DNA of 6,837 bases, from contig DATCDR010000225.1 in the NCBI GenBank assembly GCA_036510575.1, positions 1 through 6,837 of the forward strand, read 5' to 3'. Positions 1 to 5,346 of the stretch are shown one piece after another. A program made the position numbers and the translations under genes. The notes under the pieces were generated by a model, which was given only the letters and a program-made list of their open reading frames with translations, searched no databases and had not been told where the DNA came from. Position 1 is the stretch's first letter, and each line of letters opens with the position of its first letter. The DNA comes from DATCDR01 sp036510575. Lineage in GTDB: Bacteria; Actinomycetota; Acidimicrobiia; Acidimicrobiales; Bog-793.

Positions 1-119
1 CGCGACAAGACGGCCCGTCTGAGCCCACATCACGGTGGGAGACCGACCGTCTTGAAAGAGATCCCCGAGCGTGCCCAACGCCACGCGATCAGAATGCTCG
101 GTACTGCCTCGTTGCGCCG
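1..119. other. Left-edge region without a certain gene; nested inverted repeats
   Basis: This stretch lies downstream of the split-barrel gene and runs off the left edge. On the minus strand one frame is open across it, with a possible GTG start at 84-82 (reading VALGTLGDLFQDG and onward), so the first codons of another minus-strand gene could lie here. No convincing ribosome binding site precedes that GTG, and the peptide is too short to recognise. A plus-strand frame is also open to a TAG at 121-123, but its product is rich in Arg and His and looks like a shadow. The DNA holds a nested dyad: CAAGACGG (6-13) with CCGTCTTG (47-54), and inside it CCCAC (24-28) with GTGGG (35-39). No T-run follows on either strand, so a classical terminator is not supported. 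Confidence 0.25.
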
Positions 120-569
120 TTAGGCGCGGGTGAGGTTCAGCGGGCCGTCTGGCGTGCGACCTTGCACAAGGTCGAGGTCGACGATGATGCCCGCGCCTTT
201 CTTTTCAGGGTCCGCGTTGCGCTCCGGCTCCGGGCTCTCGTCGTAAATGCGTTCGATCATCGCTGGGTCGGTGGCGGTATGAGCTCGGCCGTAGAAGAAG
301 ATCGTCGTGCGAGTCGAGGGGTCGCGGTACATCAACGTCACCTTCGGGTTGCCAGCTATCCCCTCGACGACACCACCTTCGGCCTTGCGGGCCCAGAATT
401 GAAGCTGGTCGGCACTGTGGACGTGTGCGGAGCCTCGAAACGACAGACGCGCCTGGCTGTCGCCGTTCACGTAGGCGACGAGCATTGGCAGGCCGTCGGC
501 CAAGGAGTTGTTGATTCGCGAAGCGAGCTCGTCGCTCAACGCTATTCCTGCAGGTGCACTATCTGACAT
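120..569 (-). CDS. PPOX-type split-barrel (FMN/F420-binding) family protein
   Basis: A 149-residue protein that resembles the pyridoxamine 5'-phosphate oxidase-like split-barrel family, small cytoplasmic dimers that bind FMN, F420 or haem. The pattern seen is a short N-terminal helix, a strand LPMLVAYVNGD (28-37), SFRGSAHVHSADQLQFWAR (43-61), then NPKVTLMYRDP (74-84) and a strand FFYGRAH (91-97), which match the core barrel strands of the family. The start at 569 is chosen because GAGGAGG sits 5 bases upstream; an ATG 16 codons earlier has no such site and adds an atypical basic leader. The gene is divergent from the LLM oxidoreductase operon, with a 170-base shared upstream region. The cofactor and substrate cannot be read from the sequence. 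A detoxifying flavin reductase-like role or a pathway reductase is possible. The family assignment is fairly secure, the function unknown. Confidence 0.8.
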   Translation of the reverse strand: MSDSAPAGIALSDELASRINNSLADGLPMLVAYVNGDSQARLSFRGSAHVHSADQLQFWARKAEGGVVEGIAGNPKVTLMYRDPSTRTTIFFYGRAHTATDPAMIERIYDESPEPERNADPEKKGAGIIVDLDLVQGRTPDGPLNLTRA

Positions 570-680
570 CAAGTCCTCCTCAAGAGGGGTTCGCGGAGAT
601 CTCTGGTGGCGCGGCAATTCCCGAAGCCAATCTCGCTCATCGCGGTTTTAGCACACCGCCCTTCGGTCGAGGCCCGAGAC

Positions 681-730
681 TTCACGGGCGACTCGACCAT
701 GCCTAAGGTTGGGGCGACTCGACTTAGGAG
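681..730 (+). promoter_or_regulatory. Candidate promoter/operator of the LLM oxidoreductase operon
   Basis: A promoter-like pair is visible: TTCACG (681-686), a 17-base spacer and TAAGGT (704-709). A 12-base direct repeat GGGCGACTCGAC occurs at 686-697 (start of the spacer) and 712-723 (around the expected transcription start). An inverted pair CCTAAG (702-707) / CTTAGG (723-728) overlaps both the -10 box and the ribosome binding site AGGAG (726-730). A second inverted pair, GGTCGAG (665-671) / CTCGACC (692-698), lies just upstream. The arrangement would suit a repressor that blocks the promoter, but each element is short and this is a prediction by eye. Confidence 0.35.
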
Positions 731-739
731 AGGCGCACG

Positions 740-1780
740 ATGATCATCGGGGTTGGACTTGACGGACGACTCGGACTGAGCTTTTCCGAGCTCGGCGAGA
801 TGGGGCGAGAGGCCGCCCGCATGGGCTTCGAGAGCATCTGGACGCCTGCTACTGGTGTTCCCGACTCATTCCACCTCTGCGGCGCGTGGGCAGAGGGCTC
901 GAAGGAGGTCCTCGGCTCGGCCCTTCGGACCGGCATCAGCGTCGTTCCTGCCCCGAGGCAGTGGAACCCGATCTCGCTGGCGGTGCAAGCGGCGACGGTC
1001 TCGGTTCGCTCAGACGGAAACTTCGTCCTCGGAATCGGGACAGGCGGTGCAGGGGCGGCGCACTTCGCCGCTGCGGGTTTTCCCAATCGACCTATCGCGG
1101 TGATGCGCGACTACCTGACCGTGCTTCGGGGCCTTCTCGCTGGAGAGAGCATGACCTACAAGGGCGCAGCACTCTCGGTGGAGAACACTTCGATCGGCAG
1201 TGGCTTTGCACCAGTCCCTGTCTATCTCGCCGCACTTGGCCCGCAGATGCTCCATCTAGCCGGTGAGTCGGCCGACGGGGCCTGTCTCAACTGGGCGAGC
1301 CCCGAACAGATCGCCTGGAGCCGGAGCGAGCTCGGAAACGGCGCCAAGGCAGCCGGCAGGAACGCGGGGAGCCTGTTGCTTTCGATGTACATCCGCGTCT
1401 GTGTCGACGACGACGTCGAGGCGGCTAGGCGGGCATTTGCGACCCAGGTGCTCGGGTATGCGATGGTCCGTCCCGGCGCGGATCGCGCGCTCGCCTACCG
1501 CGGCCACTTCGGACGGATGGGCTTCGAGGAGGTTCTGCTCGATCTCGAGGCTCGCCGCGATGCCGGGGCCTCGATGGCCCAGCTCGCCGACGCGGCGCCA
1601 GAGGAGATGTTGCGTGCAGTCGGCTATTTCGGGCCGGCGAAGGGCGCCGCGAGCGCCTATGCGGCGCTCTCGGCCGGCCTCGATGAGACGATCGTCCGGA
1701 TAATCACCGCCCGTCCGGGCACCGAAGCGGTGCTGCAGACGATGGAAGCACTTACCCCGGCATTGATCCGGGCGAACTGA
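740..1780 (+). CDS. LLM-class, probably F420-dependent, oxidoreductase
   Basis: A 346-residue TIM-barrel enzyme of the bacterial luciferase-like monooxygenase superfamily, in the subgroup that includes F420-dependent methylene-tetrahydromethanopterin reductase-like proteins. Such enzymes use FMN or F420 for hydride transfer or oxygenation in the cytoplasm. Visible marks are the N-terminal strand and helix MIIGVGLDG...GREAARMGFESIWTP (1-36), the family motif FVLGIGTGG (95-103), the MRDYLTVLRGLLAGE segment (122-136) and the typical PVYLAALGPQMLHLAGE...DG (160-180). The length is normal for the family. AGGAG lies 9 bases before the ATG. Loss of monooxygenase function in favour of F420 use is inferred from similarity to actinobacterial F420 enzymes, not from a single diagnostic residue. 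It is followed after 10 bases by the DUF1932 dehydrogenase, so the two are almost certainly cotranscribed. The substrate is unknown. Confidence 0.88.
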   Translation: MIIGVGLDGRLGLSFSELGEMGREAARMGFESIWTPATGVPDSFHLCGAWAEGSKEVLGSALRTGISVVPAPRQWNPISLAVQAATVSVRSDGNFVLGIGTGGAGAAHFAAAGFPNRPIAVMRDYLTVLRGLLAGESMTYKGAALSVENTSIGSGFAPVPVYLAALGPQMLHLAGESADGACLNWASPEQIAWSRSELGNGAKAAGRNAGSLLLSMYIRVCVDDDVEAARRAFATQVLGYAMVRPGADRALAYRGHFGRMGFEEVLLDLEARRDAGASMAQLADAAPEEMLRAVGYFGPAKGAASAYAALSAGLDETIVRIITARPGTEAVLQTMEALTPALIRAN

Positions 1781-1790
1781 GCGAGGAGCG

Positions 1791-2627
1791 ATGAGCGAAA
1801 CGATCGGAGTGATCAATCCAGGCGAGATGGGAGCAGGCATCGCCGGCTCACTCGTGTTGTCCGGGAACGCGGTTCTGTGGGCAGGCGAGGGACGGAGCGA
1901 GGAAACGAAGCGGCGGGCGAAAGAAGTCGGGCTCGTCGACGTCGGCGACCTCGCCACGCTCGTTGAGCGCTGCGAGATCATCTTGTCCATCTGTCCTCCC
2001 CATGCGGCGCTCGACGTCGCTCGAGACGTCGCTGGTTTCAGAGGGGTCTATGTCGACGCGAATGCCATCTCGCCCTCACACGCCAGCGAGGTCGCTTCGA
2101 TCGTAGAGAGCGCAGGCGCGTCCTACGTCGACGGGGGCATCATCGGAGCACCTCCGCCCTCGAAGTCGACGCACGTCTTCTTCTCCGGCGCGGGCGCGGC
2201 CGTCCTCACCAACTTGTTTCTCGGCGCCGAGATACCGACGTCCCTCCTCGAGCAGGGTCCCTTTGCGGCCTCGGCGACGAAGATGGCCTACGCAGCCTGG
2301 AACAAGGGCACGCTCGCGATGATGCTCGGAATCCGCGCGATGGCGAAGGCAAATGGCGTCGAAGACCCACTCGTCGGAGTATGGGCCGCCACCGCGCCCG
2401 ATCTGTTAAAGGTCGGTCAGCGCGCGGCTCGCCAGGCCGAGGACCGGGGCTGGCGATGGGACGGTGAGATGGCAGAGATCGCTGCCACCTTCGTCGACGC
2501 TGGACTGCCAGGCGGCTTCCACGAGGCAGCCGGCGAGATCTACTCGCGGGTGCCTCGGAAGATGGACGCAGCCGTCGACGAAGCCACCCTCTCTGAGGTG
2601 CTCGAGCTGATCCTTCGGCGGGGCTGA
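1791..2627 (+). CDS. NAD(P)-dependent dehydrogenase with DUF1932 C-terminal domain
   Basis: A 278-residue protein related to the 6-phosphogluconate / beta-hydroxyacid dehydrogenase superfamily. The N-terminal Rossmann motif is GVINPGEMGAGIAGS (6-20), the expected glycine-rich dinucleotide loop. The second half carries VDANAISP (88-95), VDGGIIGAPPP (113-123) and KMAYAAWNKGT (164-174). The last segment, with the conserved lysines K164 and K172, is typical of proteins that end in the DUF1932 helical domain, which spans roughly residues 185-260. These enzymes probably oxidise or reduce a small hydroxy or keto acid or a phosphorylated sugar acid; few have known substrates. GAGGAG stands 2 bases before the ATG, close spacing, and translation probably continues from the preceding LLM gene, whose stop is 10 bases upstream. 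The pairing suggests successive redox steps on one metabolite. Confidence 0.85.
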   Translation: MSETIGVINPGEMGAGIAGSLVLSGNAVLWAGEGRSEETKRRAKEVGLVDVGDLATLVERCEIILSICPPHAALDVARDVAGFRGVYVDANAISPSHASEVASIVESAGASYVDGGIIGAPPPSKSTHVFFSGAGAAVLTNLFLGAEIPTSLLEQGPFAASATKMAYAAWNKGTLAMMLGIRAMAKANGVEDPLVGVWAATAPDLLKVGQRAARQAEDRGWRWDGEMAEIAATFVDAGLPGGFHEAAGEIYSRVPRKMDAAVDEATLSEVLELILRRG

Positions 2628-2703
2628 CTCGAGCGGCTACGCCTCAACAGCGCTGGCGCTTCTGCCGTTGTCGGGGGCAGCGTCGAGGCTCGGGAGGGAT
2701 GGG
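2628..2703. other. Convergent intergenic region with small stems
   Basis: This 76-base gap separates the ends of two operons that run towards each other. Short stems can be drawn: AGCGC (2649-2653) with GCGCT (2656-2660), CTGCC (2662-2666) with GGCAG (2676-2680), and an enclosing GCCTC (2641-2645) with GAGGC (2685-2689). Together they could fold as a branched structure that stops transcription from both sides, but there is no T-run on either strand, so a terminator is only suggested by position. Confidence 0.25.
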
Positions 2704-3201
2704 TCACCGTAGACGCGATTCAGGCGCCGCCACGTTTCGTCTCGAGATCGGATGCGTTTCGAGCCAGTCGGCTCGAAATCGGTCGAGGACTGGGTTCCAG
2801 CTCTTGAGCGAGGCGAGTGCAGCATCTGCTTGTGACTGATCGTCGAACTCGGCAGCGATAGCTTCGAGGCGGGCTCGAGTGTTGCTCTCAGCGTCCTCAA
2901 GGAGCTTCGCGCCCTCGGGCGTGACATTTAGCCACATCCGTCGTTGATCTTCGACAGATGCCGTCCTGCTGACTGCTCCTCGGCGCTCTAGACCCCGAAC
3001 CATCGAGGTCACGCTCGGCGCGGTGACGCCGATGCGCTTGGCAAGTTCTGCCGAGGAGATCGGACCATGAGCGATCGCAACCAGCATCCTGTACTGCGGA
3101 GGTGTCAACCCGCACTCATCGAGCGCGCCCTCGACGTATGCCGCGACGCGCATCGCGGCCCAGCACAGCGATTTGTATCCGGACCAGCTACTAGTACTCA
3201 T
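2704..3201 (-). CDS. MarR-family transcriptional regulator
   Basis: A 165-residue winged helix-turn-helix DNA-binding protein, normally a dimer that represses nearby catabolic or efflux genes until an aromatic or similar ligand binds. The DNA-binding part runs from LTPPQYRMLVAIAHG (32-46) through ISSAELAKRIGVTAPSVTSM (48-67), the recognition helix, to the wing RTASVEDQRRMWLNVTPEG (79-97), which has the family's characteristic D-x-R-R wing. Flanking helices at both ends would form the dimer interface. The start at 3201 is preferred: it lies 16 bases after the Rieske gene stop, gives the usual family length, and a longer open frame upstream simply reads through the Rieske gene. The site ahead is weak (GGAGCAGGG about 20 bases upstream), so translational coupling to the Rieske gene is likely. 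It probably controls its own operon through the palindrome at 4576-4620. Confidence 0.9.
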   Translation of the reverse strand: MSTSSWSGYKSLCWAAMRVAAYVEGALDECGLTPPQYRMLVAIAHGPISSAELAKRIGVTAPSVTSMVRGLERRGAVSRTASVEDQRRMWLNVTPEGAKLLEDAESNTRARLEAIAAEFDDQSQADAALASLKSWNPVLDRFRADWLETHPISRRNVAAPESRLR

Positions 3202-3217
3202 CTGAAAACGAGAGCCG

Positions 3218-4528
3218 TCAGCCCTGCTCCAACAGAGCCAATGCCTCCCGTACCGCTGGGTCCTCCTCGGTCCCGAGAACGCGCCAGTCCTCGCCGTCTT
3301 CGAGGATCTTCTCCGCGGATCGAATTGATCGAAAGTCCCCTTGGCCGGCCAGCCCAGGGGGTTCTGTACCCTCTGCAAGCGCCTTGGCTGCGTCGATCAG
3401 CATCGTGCGCAGCCGGATGACTGCGAGATCGGCCGCACCCAGATGCTCTTTCGTACGATCGTAGATCGGACCCATCGACTCGGTCATCGCCATGTCCTGG
3501 CTGACGAAATCTCGGATACCGCTGAAGGCTTCGTTCTTTTGGAACTCGCGGTCGATCTGATACTTGTTCTCGGCGGTGAACTCTCGAGGTGTGATCCCCG
3601 ACTGAAGTGGTCCACCCCGGGCGTAGGGCGTGTCGGTCATCGGCAGGCCGCCGTGATGCTTGGGATTCAGATTCCCGGCTGTGTTGAAAAAGTAGCGAAA
3701 GCAGCTCCCGTCATCTATCGGCACAACGAAGAGTTCACGCGAACTGAACGGAATCGATGCAATCACCGTGCCGTAAGGAATCGTGTACGCCGTAACGCGG
3801 GCGTGTGTATAGCCGTTCGGCGTCTCTCGAAGTCCCGCGTACTTAAATCCGTACCACTCGTCACTCACCTCGATGCGCGGTGCCCGCGACAGCCACCAGA
3901 GCTTCCACGACCAGGCATTCGACGGGTAGCCCGGCTTGTCAGAGCCGTCGTCGGCGACATCGTTGACGCTGAAGAACTGGTGCAGGTGCGAGATATGCGC
4001 GGTGTCGACGTTCCCGTCGAGCGACTGAACCCAGTTGCAGTCCCAAAAGACCTTCGACGCCAGAACCTGATCGTCAGGTAGATCTTCGGTGCCAAAGTCG
4101 CGAAACGGGGTCATCGACTCAGGGGGGCCCATGTAGGTCCACATGATGCCGCCGGATTCATGCACCGGGTACGACGGGATCTTGATGCGTTCCGCGAACG
4201 AGCGTTGCTCAGAAGGCATGTCGACGCACTGTCCATCGACGTCGAACTTCCAGCCGTGGTAGGCACACCGCAACCCACAGTCCTCGTTGCGGCCGTAGAA
4301 CACCGAGGCACCGCGATGCGGACAGTTCCGGTCGAACAACGCCGCTTTGCCGTTCGAGTCCCTGAAGGCCACCAGGTCTTCCCCGAGCAGTCGGACCTCG
4401 AGGGGCGATCCGTCGGCGACGAGCTCCATGGAGAGGCACGCCGGCGTCCAGTACCGACGAAGAAGGTTCCCCATCAGCGTTCCTGGCCCAACCCGAGTGA
4501 GAATTTGGTTCTCTTCTTCTGTCAGCAC
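3218..4528 (-). CDS. Rieske [2Fe-2S] aromatic ring-hydroxylating oxygenase, alpha subunit
   Basis: A 436-residue oxygenase related to the phthalate 4,5-dioxygenase / LigX-type O-demethylase group. It would insert oxygen into, or demethylate, an aromatic substrate using electrons from a separate reductase. The Rieske cluster ligands are C69-x-H71 (CPHRG) and C88-x2-H91 (CAYHGWKF). The mononuclear iron site is N-x8-D175-x2-H178-x4-H183 (DTAHISHLH). The third ligand is probably D345 in the conserved QDMAMTESMGPIYDRTKEHL segment (344-363), which is typical of this group. The GTG at 4528 is chosen as start because GGGGG lies 5 bases upstream and it yields MLTEEENQILTRVGPGT, the usual beginning of family members. 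Another GTG at 4552 lacks a binding site. Catalytic residues appear complete. No reductase or ferredoxin gene is present in the window. It heads an operon with the MarR regulator. The exact substrate is unknown. Confidence 0.92.
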   Translation of the reverse strand: MLTEEENQILTRVGPGTLMGNLLRRYWTPACLSMELVADGSPLEVRLLGEDLVAFRDSNGKAALFDRNCPHRGASVFYGRNEDCGLRCAYHGWKFDVDGQCVDMPSEQRSFAERIKIPSYPVHESGGIMWTYMGPPESMTPFRDFGTEDLPDDQVLASKVFWDCNWVQSLDGNVDTAHISHLHQFFSVNDVADDGSDKPGYPSNAWSWKLWWLSRAPRIEVSDEWYGFKYAGLRETPNGYTHARVTAYTIPYGTVIASIPFSSRELFVVPIDDGSCFRYFFNTAGNLNPKHHGGLPMTDTPYARGGPLQSGITPREFTAENKYQIDREFQKNEAFSGIRDFVSQDMAMTESMGPIYDRTKEHLGAADLAVIRLRTMLIDAAKALAEGTEPPGLAGQGDFRSIRSAEKILEDGEDWRVLGTEEDPAVREALALLEQG

Positions 4529-4575
4529 GACAACCCCCAAGTCCAGGCACACGCAGCAAGGGACGCGTGAGATCT

Positions 4576-4620
4576 AATTTGCTTAGTCTACTCTAATAGA
4601 CGAAGGGTCCTAAGTAAATT
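4576..4620 (-). promoter_or_regulatory. Candidate operator/promoter of the Rieske-marR operon (nested palindrome)
   Basis: An AT-rich island in GC-rich DNA, about 50-90 bases upstream of the Rieske start. The outer arms AATTTGCTTAG (4576-4586) and CTAAGTAAATT (4610-4620) match at 10 of 11 positions. Nested at one side is GTCTA (4586-4590) / TAGAC (4597-4601), a 16-base dyad with a 6-base centre, which is a normal size for a MarR-family dimer site. On the minus strand TAGACT (4590-4585) fits a -10 box, so a bound repressor would cover it; a good -35 box is not obvious. That the MarR protein encoded at the end of the operon binds here is inference from position and symmetry. Confidence 0.55.
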
Positions 4621-4676
4621 ACGAGTAACGACCCAGATCGCGAGAACGGTCGCCCCGGGATCAAACTTTCGCGGAG

Positions 4677-4693
4677 CCGAGCACTTGACTCGG
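4677..4693 (-). terminator. Possible weak hairpin after the F420-type PPOX gene
   Basis: CCGAG (4677-4681) and CTCGG (4689-4693) form a perfect 5-base-pair stem with a 7-base loop, about 50 bases beyond the stop codon of the PPOX gene. No U-run follows in the transcript, so it may be only a weak stop or chance. A second small stem, TAAGC/GCTTA (4730-4734 and 4741-4745), overlaps the stop codon itself. Confidence 0.2.
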
Positions 4694-4742
4694 GGAGGAA
4701 TCTCGCGGCCGCTGCAAGGCTCGAATCGATAAGCGCAGGTGC

Positions 4743-5150
4743 TTACGCCGGTGTCGGAAGTGGCGTCGAACGCTCGACCGTGAACTCGATCAATACCCTG
4801 CCCTCGCGTGCCATCGTGGCTTGGAACTCCTCGTCGGATGGCACCGACCCGTCGCGCTGGAGATAGAAGTCACGAAGCCCGGCGAGGGCTCCAGGAAGCG
4901 CATGCACCTCTGCCGTGCCCTCGATCGTCATCCACGAGCCAGCCCAGCCATCCGAGATCGAACAGAGCGTGAATCTCGGATCCCGAACGAGGTTGCGAGC
5001 CTTGGCAGTGACTCCGCGGGTGATCGCCACGAGGGCACCGCCGCCATCGACGAGAACTCGCACGGGCGAGGCCTGGAGACCACCGTCACGGCGCCTCGTA
5101 ACGAGGATCGCTCGCGCGTGATCGGCGACGAACGTTGCAGCATCAGACAT
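4743..5150 (-). CDS. PPOX-class, probably F420-dependent, oxidoreductase
   Basis: A 135-residue split-barrel protein resembling the F420-binding PPOX class known from mycobacteria (Rv1155-like) and other actinobacteria. Members reduce or bind unsaturated substrates with F420H2, and some only bind F420. Visible features are the N-terminal strand ARAILVTRRRDGG (12-24) with the D-G turn, ASPVRVLVDGGGALVAITR (27-45), and the cofactor-phosphate segment TAKARNLVRDPRFTL (48-62) with K50, R52 and N53. The strand SWMTIEGTAEV (72-82) follows. The start at 5150 is set by AGGAGG 5 bases upstream; an upstream in-frame ATG reads through this site and is rejected. The gene is preceded by a strong terminator after the MetE-like gene, so it probably has its own promoter, which I cannot place with confidence. 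It is the second split-barrel protein in the window. Its substrate is unknown. Confidence 0.85.
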   Translation of the reverse strand: MSDAATFVADHARAILVTRRRDGGLQASPVRVLVDGGGALVAITRGVTAKARNLVRDPRFTLCSISDGWAGSWMTIEGTAEVHALPGALAGLRDFYLQRDGSVPSDEEFQATMAREGRVLIEFTVERSTPLPTPA

Positions 5151-5277
5151 CGCGACCTCCTGCATCATTTCCATCACGTAGCTGGCCAAGATATCCGCAA
5201 ACTCCTACGGGACGCGAACTCGCCCGCGGCTGCACGGAGCCGGGCGAGATCTTCTCCGGCCTCGGGATTGGACGTTC
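5151..5277. other. Intergenic region upstream of the F420-type PPOX gene
   Basis: This gap should hold the promoter of the PPOX gene on the minus strand. A TATCTT box lies roughly 45 bases before its start, but no good -35 hexamer stands at the right distance. An imperfect dyad centred on AGATCT with outer CCGG arms is also present. The open frames through the gap have no family features, so I see no gene here. Confidence 0.3.
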
Positions 5278-5316
5278 GAGAAGACAGACGGGGCCACGGC
5301 TTTCGCCATGACCCCG
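5278..5316 (-). terminator. Intrinsic terminator of the MetE-like gene (12-bp stem, GAAA loop)
   Basis: Read on the minus strand, CGGGGTCATGGC (5316-5305) pairs with GCCGTGGCCCCG (5300-5289) around a GAAA tetraloop. All 12 positions pair if two G-U pairs are counted. The following transcript (5288 down to 5278) is U-rich but interrupted: UCUGUCUUCUC. The stem begins about 30 bases after the MetE-like stop, the expected place. It should separate transcription of the MetE-like gene from the PPOX gene downstream. Confidence 0.75.
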
Positions 5317-5346
5317 CACAACTGTCCAGCCCAACTACGGGTAGAA

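Noticed and set aside
570..617. Earlier ATG for the first split-barrel gene
   Set aside because: It would place the strong GAGGAGG site inside the gene; the added leader is basic and unlike the family.
1256..1990. Long minus-strand open frame opposite the LLM and DUF1932 genes
   Set aside because: It is antisense to two genes with clear family motifs, rich in Arg and Pro, and shows no domain features.
3189..3196. TACTAGTA palindrome at the start of the MarR gene
   Set aside because: It lies in the coding sequence for Ser-Thr-Ser and is only 8 bases, so an operator role is not supported.
3202..3378. Upstream extension of the MarR gene by 59 codons
   Set aside because: The added residues lie inside the Rieske gene in another frame, are basic and low in similarity to any MarR N-terminus, and the 3201 start gives the normal length.
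3341..4081. Plus-strand open frame of 246 codons opposite the Rieske gene
   Set aside because: It mirrors the codon bias of the Rieske gene on the other strand and has no recognisable motif.
4529..4552. Earlier GTG start for the Rieske gene at 4552
   Set aside because: No ribosome binding site precedes it and it adds eight residues ahead of the usual family beginning. The GTG at 4528 has GGGGG at 5 bases. It remains a minor alternative.
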